The notes beneath the pieces were generated by a model. That model was given only the letters and a program-made list of their open reading frames with translations. It did not search any database and was not told the origin of the DNA. Positions 7,494-17,457 of a stretch of DNA of 35,043 bases are shown in pieces. Position 1 is the first letter of the stretch. Each line of letters begins with the position of its first letter. Origin of the DNA: Tritrichomonas foetus (Eukaryota > Parabasalia > Tritrichomonadida > Tritrichomonadidae); NCBI GenBank assembly GCA_001839685.1, contig MLAK01000833.1:16686-51728 (forward strand). Direction: 5' to 3'. The translations under genes and the position numbers were made by a program.

Positions 7494-8918
7494 ATGCTGT
7501 CATCAGTTGCAAGAAAAGCATTTACAAAAGGATTGTTTGCTGGAAACAGGTCATTCAAAGAAGTTGATCCAGAAGTTTATCAGCTCAACCAAGAAGAAAT
7601 CAAACGTCAATTCACATGTTTAGAACTCATTGCATCAGAAAATTTCCCATCATGGGCTTCTCTCTCAGCGTTGTCAACACATTTCAATAACAAATACTCC
7701 GAGGGATATCCAGGCAATAGATATTATGGTGGTACTGAGGTTGTCGATAAGCTTGAGCTTTTGTGTCAGAAACGCGCGTTAGAAGCATTTCATTTAGATC
7801 CAAAAGAATGGGGAGTTAACGTTCAAGCTCTCTCAGGCTCGCCAGCAAATCTTGCCGTATACACAGCCCTTGTTCCACCAAATGGTAGACTCATGGGTCT
7901 CCTACTTTCTGATGGCGGTCACCTCACGCATGGATACAGAAACAAAGATTCAAGAATTTCTGCATCATCAAGGTTTTGGCAATCAATGCCATACATTGTC
8001 AATCCAAAGACACAACTTATTGATTATAAGGAGCTCGATCACAATGCTCGCTTATACAATCCACACATCATCATTGCTGGTGCGTCCGCATATCCAAGAC
8101 ACTATGACTACAAGCAATTAAGGAAAATTGCTGACACTTGCGGAGCTTACTTGATGTCTGACATGGCACACATCAGTGGTCTTGTTTGTGCTGGAATTGG
8201 ACCATCACCATTCGAGTATAGTGATGTTGTTACAACAACAACACATAAAACACTTCGTTCAGTTCGTGGTGCTTTAATTTTCTACAGGAAGGGAAGCAGA
8301 AAGTTCGGAAAGAAGGAAATTAAGTATAACTTAGAGAAGCCAATCAATGCTGCTGTTTTCCCAGGACTCCAGGGTGGACCACACATGCACCAAATTGCAG
8401 CTATTGCAGTTTCACTTAAAGAAGCAGCAACACCAGAATTCAAAGAATACCAGCAAAATGTTGTTAAGAATATGAAAGCAATGGCTGATTATTTGATGAA
8501 GAATGGTATTAAACTTGTTACAAATGGAACAGATAACCACCTTGCACTTCTTGATCTTCGTCCACAAAAGATTGATGGTGCACGAGTTGAATTCATTCTT
8601 GATCGCGCAAACATCACTGCAAACAAGAATACAATTCCAGGTGATTCAAAGGCTGGAACGCCAGCTGGATTAAGAGTTGGATCACCAGCTTTGACATCTC
8701 GTGGATTCACAGAAAGTGACTTCGAACAAGTTGGTCAATTCATCATTGAAGGAATTGATATTGCTACTAAAGTTAAGAAACAAACTGGAAAGAAGATTGC
8801 TGATTTCAAGGATGCAGCAGCAGCAGATCCAGCTGTTCATGACTTGAGAGAAAGAGTTGTTAAATTTGCCTCTCAATTCCCACTTCCAGGTGTTCTCGAT
8901 CCATCTAAATACAAATAA
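7494..8918 (+). CDS. SHMT: Serine hydroxymethyltransferase, hydrogenosomal
   Basis: This 474-residue PLP enzyme interconverts serine plus tetrahydrofolate with glycine plus methylene-tetrahydrofolate. Family signatures include LELIASEN (43-50), [13 protein letters not shown] (68-80) and the PLP-lysine motif TTTTHKTL with Lys252. The region after it reads RSVRGAL where RGPRGGM is usual, a mild departure. The full length agrees with eukaryotic SHMT. The N-terminus [14 protein letters not shown] matches hydrogenosomal presequences (ML-Ser start, Arg/Lys, no acidic residue), so import into the hydrogenosome is inferred. Trichomonad hydrogenosomes are known to contain SHMT with glycine-cleavage H and L proteins. 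The promoter side carries a shared 12-mer and an initiator-like site. The gene is convergent with the ORC1/Cdc6-like gene. Confidence 0.97.
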   Translation: MLSSVARKAFTKGLFAGNRSFKEVDPEVYQLNQEEIKRQFTCLELIASENFPSWASLSALSTHFNNKYSEGYPGNRYYGGTEVVDKLELLCQKRALEAFHLDPKEWGVNVQALSGSPANLAVYTALVPPNGRLMGLLLSDGGHLTHGYRNKDSRISASSRFWQSMPYIVNPKTQLIDYKELDHNARLYNPHIIIAGASAYPRHYDYKQLRKIADTCGAYLMSDMAHISGLVCAGIGPSPFEYSDVVTTTTHKTLRSVRGALIFYRKGSRKFGKKEIKYNLEKPINAAVFPGLQGGPHMHQIAAIAVSLKEAATPEFKEYQQNVVKNMKAMADYLMKNGIKLVTNGTDNHLALLDLRPQKIDGARVEFILDRANITANKNTIPGDSKAGTPAGLRVGSPALTSRGFTESDFEQVGQFIIEGIDIATKVKKQTGKKIADFKDAAAADPAVHDLRERVVKFASQFPLPGVLDPSKYK

Positions 8919-9094
8919 GTGATTTATCGAAAAATTAATTAGTTTTTTTCTAAAAAAGAAATTATAAATCATTTCAATCATATTTTTTCATTTTTATTGC
9001 ATCACTTTTTTGCTTTAGCCTATATTAAAATTTTTAGAGAGGAAAAACAAGAATAAAATAAAATTAAATAAAATAAATATATTATTGTATTATT

Positions 9095-10699
9095 TTATAG
9101 TAAAACAGTTACAATTTCATTTAACCCATTGGTCAATTGCTCTTTGGTAACACGACACTTGGGCGATTTATATGATCCACTCACAACACAATATGAAGTA
9201 AGTCTGTCAAAGAACTCAATTAATGTTGATGGTGGAACTGGTGGTATCTTTTTCTGATTTGCTAGAATCGCAAACTCTTTCATCCAATTATTACCAGCGC
9301 GGAATATTGCAACAAGTGCAATTTGTTCCTTAATCGGAAGTTCATTCAATATATCATTCACAGGATCAGGAGTTTTCTGATTATTAATCATTTTAACTAC
9401 AGTTGGAACATCAAGTTCAGTTATTCCTTGACGGATTGCTTCTGTCAGAATGTAATTCATAGTATTAATGATAGTTCTTGCATCACCATGACCTTGTCCA
9501 ACTTTATTTGCAATATATTGAATTGCTGCTTGTTGGATGTTTTTATTTGGTCCTCCTGTTCTTTCAATTAGAATATTCATGAGTTGATTCGGTGTATATG
9601 AATCAAACATTATTGATGATTGTTCACTTGAATGCGCTTTACTAATCGATATAGTCCTATCATGTGCATTACTGATACAAAGAATGCTGCAATTATATCT
9701 TTTACAATTAGTGACAATGTCTTGGTAATTATTTAATGTTTCGACTTCATCAAGAACAAGAAGTCTTGGTGGAGTATCGTCTGGTGTAATAAGTGTAGGT
9801 TTACTTGTTTTACAGTTAACAAAGTCAATATGTTGTGGCTGTGATGCAATATTAATACAATGCTTGATTGTGGCGGTTTTTCCAGTTCCAGGGCTTCCCG
9901 AAATATACAAAATTTTGAATTGTTGAGAATTAAGTGCCTCTTCGATAAAAGCACTGACTTGTTCGATTTTTTCTTCTCGTCCTGGAAGTGGAATTGTACC
10001 AGTATCAATATTTAGCTTATCTAAACATTTTTCTAAAGATGCATCACTTTCAAGAGTTGAAAGTGGCTGGTTTTGTCTTGGTGCCTTCTTTTTGGTTTTC
10101 CTAATTGGCTCTTTTTCGATTTGCTTGGTTTTCTCTATTTTGTCTTTCATGGGCTTTGATTTTACATTTTTTCCTTGTTTCTTTGAAGAAGGAGTTTCTT
10201 TTATATCTGTCTTTTGTACATTTCTGTCTCTTTTAGTCTCTGTTTCAGTCCTTTTATTTTCAGTCACTCTTCTGTTTTTATCCTTTTTAGCAGATGAATC
10301 TTTTTTGACTGATGAATCTTTTTTGACATTTTTTTCAATTTTATCATTTTCTGCGGCTGCTGTGGATTCAATTTGAACTTCTTTTTTGGTATCTGTTTTG
10401 GATGATTTCTTTTCTTCGATTTTTGAGGGTTTCCTTCCAGGTTTGGTTTTTGTCTTCTCTTTCACTTCTTTAGTTTGATCGTTACTTGATTTTTTCGCTT
10501 TTTCAGTTTTCGATTTCGAATCTGTCAATTTCTTTTTTTTGTTTTGCGAATTGGAGTCTTTCTTTGTGTTTCCCTTGAGAGATTTAGTGAATGCTTCTAT
10601 GATTTCTTCTTCTTCCTTCTCTTTCAGAGCGAGCCTTGGGCTTTTTCTTGGAGGCATTCGGAGAGTACGTTTATTAAATTTTGAAAAGGATCTCATCAT
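9095..10699 (-). CDS. ORC1/Cdc6-like AAA+ replication-initiator ATPase
   Basis: The product is 534 residues. Residues about 15-210 are extremely Lys/Ser/Glu-rich and probably disordered and DNA-binding or nuclear-targeting. The AAA+ core starts near the ORC-typical PLPGREEKIEQV (237-248). Walker A is GSPGTGKT (268-275), Walker B LLVLDE (Asp317, Glu318), sensor 1 is in CISNAHD (Asn344) and sensor 2 in GHGDARTI (Arg408). The last 90 residues fit an Orc1/Cdc6 winged helix. No BAH domain precedes the ATPase, so it may act as a combined Orc1/Cdc6 that loads the MCM helicase at origins. ATG at 10699 is used. ATG 10657 (MPPRKSPR) is a reasonable alternative start. The stop lies in TAAA. The gene shares a 104-bp divergent promoter with the RING-protein gene. 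Confidence 0.88.
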   Translation of the reverse strand: MMRSFSKFNKRTLRMPPRKSPRLALKEKEEEEIIEAFTKSLKGNTKKDSNSQNKKKKLTDSKSKTEKAKKSSNDQTKEVKEKTKTKPGRKPSKIEEKKSSKTDTKKEVQIESTAAAENDKIEKNVKKDSSVKKDSSAKKDKNRRVTENKRTETETKRDRNVQKTDIKETPSSKKQGKNVKSKPMKDKIEKTKQIEKEPIRKTKKKAPRQNQPLSTLESDASLEKCLDKLNIDTGTIPLPGREEKIEQVSAFIEEALNSQQFKILYISGSPGTGKTATIKHCINIASQPQHIDFVNCKTSKPTLITPDDTPPRLLVLDEVETLNNYQDIVTNCKRYNCSILCISNAHDRTISISKAHSSEQSSIMFDSYTPNQLMNILIERTGGPNKNIQQAAIQYIANKVGQGHGDARTIINTMNYILTEAIRQGITELDVPTVVKMINNQKTPDPVNDILNELPIKEQIALVAIFRAGNNWMKEFAILANQKKIPPVPPSTLIEFFDRLTSYCVVSGSYKSPKCRVTKEQLTNGLNEIVTVLL

Positions 10700-10803
10700 A
10701 AGACCATTTATAATCTGAAAAATATATTTCCGAAAAAGTCATTTTACACCATTAAATGTTTAATTTCTGCCAATAAAATCTCCAAAATCACCAACGAATA
10801 TAT
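10700..10803. promoter_or_regulatory. Compact divergent promoter, ORC1/Cdc6-like and RING-protein genes
   Basis: Only 104 bp separate the two start codons, the shortest intergenic distance in the window. The spacer must serve both directions. AATGTTTAA ending at 10763 partly matches the CTGTACGTTTAA element at a similar distance from the start codon. Confidence 0.55.
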
Positions 10804-13800
10804 ATGCTCTCTTCAACTGACGACGAATATTTGAATTTGAGTTCAGAAGATGCAATTAACCAAAATTTCAACTTGAAAAAAATCAATATTGATGATGACT
10901 CAAAAGCAAGATTGAAGTATTTTTCGCCTTTATTCGTTCAAGCCAGTGGAAATATCACTTTTACAGCTAGCGCCAATGAAATATTCGTTTTTAGGCGGGA
11001 AAATATTAATGAAATATATAAATCATATTCTGTTGAAGTGAAAGGTTTTATTAACATCACAGCTATTCACATATCAGATGACTGCATAGTTTTTGGAGCA
11101 AGTGATGGAAAAATATATTTTATTGATAATGACGAATTATTTAAGTCTTTACAAAAATATCAAATGCAAGAGTTTACTGGTCTTACAGATTTTCCAATAG
11201 CATCAATAACTCGAAAGAATTCATCTAAAAAAAATGGTAAGTCACCTTCATCTTTTCGATTTTTTATGAAGGATTATTCAAATCAAGAAACAATTCTTGT
11301 TGAAATAGAAAATAAAAAAATGAAAAAATTATGGCCTAATGATCATTCATTTCAAAAAACATCTTTTCATATTCTTGTTGGTCAAGAGATGTTATATCCT
11401 TATTCAACCAAAGAAATTTGTGCAAAAATATGTGCAAAATACCCGAATATTGATCCAAATGGTTTTGAATTATGTAAAAAATTATTCGCTACTAAATCCA
11501 AAGAAGTGACTGTTTTCAAAAATATTTATGAAAAAGTTGATCCTGAATTTAATAGACCAATTATTTTTGAAGTTTTTCGCCGAAAACCAATCTCGATATT
11601 GTATAAACAAAATCAACAATCTATTTTTGAAAATGTAATTTCTCACTGGGAAAAAAACATTCTAAAAATCGAGGATCCAAATGAATTCTTGAAGAATAAT
11701 TTCAACAATCCACAAAACAAATACTTAAATACAATTGATGAATTTACTTTGTATTTATCAGATATTCAATTACCGACTAAATTTCAAAATAAATTTTTGG
11801 AGAAAAAAAAATCGTTATATTTTCCACTCCAATGTCACATTTTGGTGGATTATCACAATAACCTTTTGGAACCATTAAAGGTTATACAAAATAATCACAA
11901 CAGTATTTTTTATACTCTTTATGGATTATCTTATATTAGAAAAATTTTAGAACATGATAATAAAGATAATGACAAATCTGAATTAGCTATAAACTTCAAT
12001 GAAAAGCAATTGATTGAACTTTCTTTCTATTTTAATGTTGATTTAAAAAAAGAAAATAATATAAGCGAATTTTTACTTTTCAGAAAAATTCCAATCAAAT
12101 CTCAGATATCTCTTTCAACAAAATTGGAATTTATTGAAAAAATTTTGGATGAATCCTCGCATGAATCGATTTTAAATGGCTTGAAAAGTTGTCAAACCAA
12201 AAAAATAACAATATCAGCATTTAAAATGCTCTCCAAAATATGTATCAGTATTCTTCAATTTATTTCTACATCAAAAGAAAATGTAAAACCAAGTAAAATC
12301 AACAAAATTAAAGATAAAATATATCATCTTGCTGAATCTCCTTTGTTTTTAACGGGTCAAGAATTCCCCTATTCTTATATTTCATTCTTTATTCAAGATT
12401 TAATTACTTTCCATTTCCATGGTAACCAAACTATTGATGAATTTTGGATCAAACCTCTCTTTTTAAAATTTGCATTATTTGGTCAACCATTTTTTTCTTT
12501 TCCAAGTGCAAGACAATCCAAGAAAAGGTTAATTGAGTCATTTTTAGCTAAAATCAACAAACCTAATCAGCACGGAATCAAAGGAAAAAATACAATAAAT
12601 TATTCTAATGAATTGATGAAATTTTTCCCATATTCTGGATACTATTTAATAAAAGATCCATATCAGAATCAGGAGGTTTTAATCGACATTTTTGATGATT
12701 CTCTTAAAGAGTATCTCCATACTTTCAAAGATAAAAACTCTCGATCCTTTGGGGATATATGTGACCTGTTTTTTGCTGATCAATATTCAATAATCCCTTT
12801 TATAATTTATCAAGAAATCCTTTTAAATGAAAATAACGCCTCAAATGAAGAATCTAATTCTGTTGTACTAGACACAATAATAAACGATAGTACAAATGGT
12901 GATTTAAATTCGAGTATAAATAATAATAGAAAATCGATCACCAATGCTGATATACATGTGAGTCCAAATCCAGAGATAAAGGGGTGTTGGGTAAGTGCTT
13001 TATTTGAAGAGAGAGTCAAAAAATATTATTTCCACCGATTGTTGTTTGATAGCATACAAAATCGACAAATTAGTTATGACAAAATGTATCATCAGATTTT
13101 CAAATTTACAAATCTACCAATTTTTACAATGGATGACTCAAAAGACAATCAAAAGTACTCAAAATTAAGAGAAATCTTTCATTTCTATTTTCTGCATTTC
13201 GTAATTCATCAAATCATTTCTACAATCAACGGTCTTAAAACAAATAGAACTCATGACAATACAACTGATGAAAATGTTAATGCAATCATTGATTCACGCG
13301 AACTATACCTTAAATATATGGAGTATACGATCAAATTTACTGAAAATGAGTATCGTGATCAAGTTATCTATTCAATGATAACAAGAGAAGAAATTAAAAA
13401 TCGGCCACACATAGAACGAATCCAAAATTTAAATAGTCCAGAAAACATAAATATTTGTGAAAGAATGATTGAATATTGCGATTCATACCAATTAATGAAA
13501 TCGTCAGTTTGTCTCTACAAAGAGAAATATCCATCTGAAGAGATTAATCTCCAAGTAATTCTCTTAGTTAATAACTATTTTAATAAAGAACTAGGATTAC
13601 TGAATACCGTAAAAAGTCAAAAAGCATACGAAATTTTACAAATAATAATTAATAATTTAAAAGAATATAAAAATAAGCAGCTTGGAGTTCGTAGTGTAAA
13701 ATTGAATCAGTTATGTAAAAAGATTCTTTTATCATTTTTGCAGCCACTCACTGAGGAAAAGGGTCAAGAATACGAAAAAGAAAAAGTGACAGAAACTGTG

Positions 13801-14520
13801 GTTGGTCTTTTTGATATTTTTGCGAAAGCTGCCATAGAATTAATCGCCCCTAAAAAGGCTGTAAGGGTCATCATGAAGATACTTTCACAGTCAAAAAATA
13901 ATCAACAAAGTAAAATAATTATTTTATCATTATATAACTATATTGAAAATCGACGGTCACTTCAAGATAATGCATTCAATGTTTATAATAGTGATCATAT
14001 CAATTTAACAAAGGATATTTACATCAAAAAAAATGTCTCTCATTTAATTTCACCTCATGAAAATGTTTGTTCCAATTGTAAAGAGCCAATTTATGATTTG
14101 AATAATTTGCATTTACAACATAAATATATTCAATATTTTCATTGTGGTCACTCATTTCACATTGCAAAGTGTTGTGAAAAGCCAAAATATGGGAGAGCGC
14201 CATATTTGAATTGTCCAATATGTCAACAATGCCAATTAAGGCCCCTTCTTGAAAGCGAAAAGATTCAAAAAGATATTCAAACTCTTGACAATTACTATTC
14301 AAAATATGCTCATAAATATCAAAGTATAAATGATTCAATATCCAATTCGAAGAAAATTTTACGAAATATTTCATCGATAAATCGTAGATTAATGCCTTTT
14401 GAGCCATGTTTTCAGAGTATTCATAATAATTCGAATTCAATTCATGTCAAAGACATACAAAATTTATTTGTAGAAGATGAACCAATTTCTATTTCACAAT
14501 ATGCGAAGACGAACAAGTAA
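10804..14520 (+). CDS. Large RING-finger protein, HOPS/CORVET subunit-like (Vps8/Vps18 type)
   Basis: The product is 1238 residues. The N-terminal part has beta-propeller-like strands (ITFTASANEIFVF, DCIVFGASDGKIYFID at about residues 55-115). A long, mostly helical Asn/Lys/Ile-rich middle follows, as in alpha-solenoid tethering proteins. A C-terminal RING is clear: CSNC from Cys1089, CGHSFH, a following Cys pair, and CPIC with the last Cys at 1140. There is one extra residue between the second His and the next Cys compared with the usual RING. Propeller plus solenoid plus RING at this length is the architecture of Vps8 and, at smaller size, Vps18, Vps11 and Vps41, which tether endosomes and lysosomes with Rabs. 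The assignment rests on architecture only. A large RING E3 of another type remains possible. The stop overlaps TAAA. Confidence 0.6.
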   Translation: MLSSTDDEYLNLSSEDAINQNFNLKKINIDDDSKARLKYFSPLFVQASGNITFTASANEIFVFRRENINEIYKSYSVEVKGFINITAIHISDDCIVFGASDGKIYFIDNDELFKSLQKYQMQEFTGLTDFPIASITRKNSSKKNGKSPSSFRFFMKDYSNQETILVEIENKKMKKLWPNDHSFQKTSFHILVGQEMLYPYSTKEICAKICAKYPNIDPNGFELCKKLFATKSKEVTVFKNIYEKVDPEFNRPIIFEVFRRKPISILYKQNQQSIFENVISHWEKNILKIEDPNEFLKNNFNNPQNKYLNTIDEFTLYLSDIQLPTKFQNKFLEKKKSLYFPLQCHILVDYHNNLLEPLKVIQNNHNSIFYTLYGLSYIRKILEHDNKDNDKSELAINFNEKQLIELSFYFNVDLKKENNISEFLLFRKIPIKSQISLSTKLEFIEKILDESSHESILNGLKSCQTKKITISAFKMLSKICISILQFISTSKENVKPSKINKIKDKIYHLAESPLFLTGQEFPYSYISFFIQDLITFHFHGNQTIDEFWIKPLFLKFALFGQPFFSFPSARQSKKRLIESFLAKINKPNQHGIKGKNTINYSNELMKFFPYSGYYLIKDPYQNQEVLIDIFDDSLKEYLHTFKDKNSRSFGDICDLFFADQYSIIPFIIYQEILLNENNASNEESNSVVLDTIINDSTNGDLNSSINNNRKSITNADIHVSPNPEIKGCWVSALFEERVKKYYFHRLLFDSIQNRQISYDKMYHQIFKFTNLPIFTMDDSKDNQKYSKLREIFHFYFLHFVIHQIISTINGLKTNRTHDNTTDENVNAIIDSRELYLKYMEYTIKFTENEYRDQVIYSMITREEIKNRPHIERIQNLNSPENINICERMIEYCDSYQLMKSSVCLYKEKYPSEEINLQVILLVNNYFNKELGLLNTVKSQKAYEILQIIINNLKEYKNKQLGVRSVKLNQLCKKILLSFLQPLTEEKGQEYEKEKVTETVVGLFDIFAKAAIELIAPKKAVRVIMKILSQSKNNQQSKIIILSLYNYIENRRSLQDNAFNVYNSDHINLTKDIYIKKNVSHLISPHENVCSNCKEPIYDLNNLHLQHKYIQYFHCGHSFHIAKCCEKPKYGRAPYLNCPICQQCQLRPLLESEKIQKDIQTLDNYYSKYAHKYQSINDSISNSKKILRNISSINRRLMPFEPCFQSIHNNSNSIHVKDIQNLFVEDEPISISQYAKTNK

Positions 14521-15513
14521 ATTGTGAAAATCATTACAAAATATACTCTCCTTTGTAGAAAAGGCGAATTGATTCCAGTTCCTGTTATTAAAAGTTGAAA
14601 ATCATTGCAAGAATAGTTTTTGTGAATTCATGAATGAAATTTACATTGTGACGTTTTATAAAAAAATCGGTATTTCTATATTCGTGTTAAGTTTTTATAT
14701 TATGATTTACACATATACTCTTCTCCATTAGAATTAACACAAGTAAATATCTTTATAATCATTTTATACATATTGATTATTGGTGAGCTTAAGGCCATAT
14801 CTTAATTTCATAAAGGCTATGATTATTTATTCATCAGTGATCATCAAAAACATTCATATGATTATTTATCAAAAATTTGCTATACTCGTCGGAGATCAAA
14901 TGGATATGAAAAGATGAAAGTAGGTAAATTTGAGAAATTCGCAAACCAAGAACTAAGAGGGAGCTTAATGGAGAATATATATAATAATATCTATCGATTG
15001 ATAAAAGTGGTTTCTTTCCAAATAGATTTTGAATAGATTAATGCATGCTACTCTTATTATATTTAATATATATAGAATAGATTTTTATAGTATTAGTGTC
15101 ATGATTGACTGTTGTAATAATTATTTAAATTTTTGTCATATATTACATTTTTCATCATTTCTAACATCAAATGAATATTATTACTCATCATGACAATCTG
15201 ATGGTCAAGTATGACACATTTAAATAATATATATTTGATCATGGATCTATTGAGTCAACAGAAAAAAGTTTTTTGTTTTCCTTTATTGATTGTTGTTAAT
15301 TTGACCAAATAAGCATATAAAAATCCCAGTATGCAAATAAAGTATTGGAAATAAAATATTACTTTGAATTATTTCAATCTTTGATAGATTATTCTCTCTT
15401 TTTGTAAGAAATATTGAATACTTTATAACATACTTTTTGACAGCATTTGAACAAATAAACTATCAAATTGCTATAAAAATTTATTATCATCAAGGATAAA
15501 AAAATCCGGGTCT
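14521..15513. other. Intergenic spacer, RING-protein gene to CCR4-type gene
   Basis: This is 993 bp of AT-rich sequence between two genes in the same direction. It contains loosely repeated ATGATTATTTAT stretches near 14818 and 14858, but no tandem array, RNA gene or credible reading frame. Confidence 0.6.
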
Positions 15514-16974
15514 ATGACCCAAACATCTGATGGCATTGATCCCTTCTCGCAGTTACCTTCTGATACTACAGAGATAAATGCGAGGAAAACGATGCTTTTT
15601 TTCAACCAATTTTTAAGAGACGACGTTTTTTCGCGATTTTCCAAAATCACATCAATCAATTTATCATACAACAGCTTAAAAACGCTTCCCTCGTCGATAT
15701 TTTCGCTAAAAACCTTGCTCGCCCTAGACATTTCCAACAACGACCTTCCAGTTATACCGGTAGAACTTGGATTAATACCATCCCTCAAAGAATTAAAGAT
15801 ATCTGGGAATCCCGGGGCCGATTTCGGACAGCTCCAGAGTATTCAAAAAGACTCAGCCGCTTTAATTTCGTTCTTTCAAAATATCATGAAAAAGAAAAAA
15901 AATCCATCGCCTCGAGTTTTTGACCCGCCTGTTGAAGTTGATCGTCAATTAACTTTTTCGCTCGTATCGTACAACATTCTTGCTTCGCATTGCGGCGTAG
16001 CTGACAGATTTCCATTTTCGCCGAAGAAATTTTTGGATCCGAAGTATAGAATTCCTCGAATCGAGAAAGAGCTCGACAAAATTCGACCAGATATAATCTG
16101 CCTGCAGGAGGTCGAGGGAAAGCTCTACCAGGAAGAATTGAATCCTTTTTTTCGATCGAAAAACTACAGCGGCGTCCACTGCCCCAAGGGAAGGGTCAAA
16201 AAGATGTCCGACCAGAATAAAATCAACTCTGTCATGGGGCAGGCCACCTTCATCGCCAATAGTAAATTTAATATTATTGAAACCCAAACTCTTGATTTGA
16301 GAAACTATCGTTTGGGTCCCACCCTTTCGAACTATAATGAAATCACGCAGCATGATGAAACCGTTATTATAACCATTTTATCAAGCAAAAAATTTTCTGA
16401 TATTCATATTGTTGTAGTAAACGTTCATCTATATTGGCCAGGTGATGCAAGCGAAGTTCGGACAAGTCAGATCTTCCTTGCTGTAATGGCCGCTATTGAA
16501 TTCACTCAATCTAAAGGAATAATGCAATATGATATCATTCTTGCTGGTGATTTCAATGCGTGTTTGAACTCACAACCATTGAATTTTTTACAATGTAATT
16601 TTGCTGATAGGTTTTATAATACCTACCAACTTTTTGACAAAGTTCCAGAATTTACTGAGTTAAATTACAAGCATAGTTTGCCAATTGACTATATTTTTTC
16701 TACTGCTTATGGAATTGAACCAATCGCAGTTTTACCATTCGATGCAGCTGAAATAAAAGAAGAATATATTTCGTGGCCTGGAGAACATTATCCCTCTGAC
16801 CATATTCCAATTGCTACTGTTTTTCAATTTAAAGAACAAAGATTATATTTACCGCCAAAATTTATCCCACTTGGACCAGTTCAACAAATTCAACAACCAA
16901 AAGAAAAAGATCCTAAATTTTTGGTAACAAAACCAAACCGTGAAGTGAAATTAACAATTGTTACAAAATCATAA
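15514..16974 (+). CDS. CCR4: CCR4/CNOT6-type deadenylase (LRR + EEP nuclease)
   Basis: This 486-residue protein is the catalytic poly(A) nuclease of the CCR4-NOT complex, shortening mRNA tails in the cytoplasm. Residues 45-115 form about three leucine-rich repeats (INLSYNSLKTLP, LDISNNDLPVIP, LKISGNP), the NOT1/CAF1 docking region in the family. The exonuclease-endonuclease-phosphatase domain follows with all key residues: Asn154 in SYNIL, Glu199 in LQEVE, His305 in NVHLYW, Asp346 and Asn348 in GDFN, Asp392 in IDYIF, and Asp429-His430 in SDHIP. The LRR-plus-EEP layout distinguishes it from nocturnin and angel proteins. The first half is clearly GC-richer (87/180 at 16081-16260) than the section after it (56/180 at 16261-16440). 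It converges with the SH3-protein gene over a minisatellite. Confidence 0.94.
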   Translation: MTQTSDGIDPFSQLPSDTTEINARKTMLFFNQFLRDDVFSRFSKITSINLSYNSLKTLPSSIFSLKTLLALDISNNDLPVIPVELGLIPSLKELKISGNPGADFGQLQSIQKDSAALISFFQNIMKKKKNPSPRVFDPPVEVDRQLTFSLVSYNILASHCGVADRFPFSPKKFLDPKYRIPRIEKELDKIRPDIICLQEVEGKLYQEELNPFFRSKNYSGVHCPKGRVKKMSDQNKINSVMGQATFIANSKFNIIETQTLDLRNYRLGPTLSNYNEITQHDETVIITILSSKKFSDIHIVVVNVHLYWPGDASEVRTSQIFLAVMAAIEFTQSKGIMQYDIILAGDFNACLNSQPLNFLQCNFADRFYNTYQLFDKVPEFTELNYKHSLPIDYIFSTAYGIEPIAVLPFDAAEIKEEYISWPGEHYPSDHIPIATVFQFKEQRLYLPPKFIPLGPVQQIQQPKEKDPKFLVTKPNREVKLTIVTKS

Positions 16975-17457
16975 CAATCTTTTTAGTTATTTATTTTATT
17001 TTATTTTAGAAAAAAAATTCTTTTTTAATGCTTACGTGATTGATGTAAATGAAAAATGGAGTGAAAAAAATACACTTGAAATGCATTAAGAAATAAAAAA
17101 CAGAGAAACGAAAAAAGAAAAAACAACAGAAAGAAAAAACCCGGAAGTTAATTATTTGTATGAAAATGAAAACAAAATAATTTGAAGTAATTCCTAAACA
17201 TTTTGAAAATCAAAAACTCACTCTTGTATTCCTTTCTTTTTCTACCAGTAACATTTCTGTTCTTGTTTTCATTCATAATATTGTATTCATTCATAATATT
17301 GTTTTCATTCATAATATTGTTTTCATTCATAATATTGTATTCATTCATAATATTGTTTTCATGCATAATATTGTATTCATTGACAAAATCAGTAAATTGA
17401 TAAATAGTTTTAAAATTATTTTAATCAAAATAAAAACAAGAAACACGTCAAAATGAA
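16975..17457. other. Convergent spacer between CCR4 and SH3-protein genes
   Basis: This 483-bp tail-to-tail spacer is A-rich in its left part (about 17040-17150) and carries an 18-bp minisatellite in its right part. The array is a multiple of three and gives open frames in both directions (MNENNI-type repeats), which I do not regard as genes. Confidence 0.8.
17266..17385. repeat. Minisatellite, 18 bp x 6.5
   Basis: Six 18-bp units (17266-17373) alternate between TTTTCATTCATAATATTG and TATTCATTCATAATATTG. One unit has ATGCAT in place of ATTCAT. A partial unit runs to about 17385. The array lies between the 3' ends of two convergent genes. Confidence 0.96.

Noticed and set aside
10092..10376. 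Hydrophobic 94-codon plus-strand frame within the ORC1/Cdc6-like gene
   Set aside because: Phe/Leu/Ser-rich translation is the expected antisense of a Lys/Glu/Ser-rich coding tail.
14024..14440. 138-codon open frame on the minus strand inside the RING-protein gene
   Set aside because: It lies opposite the conserved RING-coding region and its translation has no protein-like signature. Antisense shadow.
17148..17400. Overlapping open frames on both strands with repeated MNENNI or FSFIIL-type peptides
   Set aside because: They arise only because the 18-bp minisatellite unit is a multiple of three and lacks stops. Composition and position in a convergent spacer argue against a gene.
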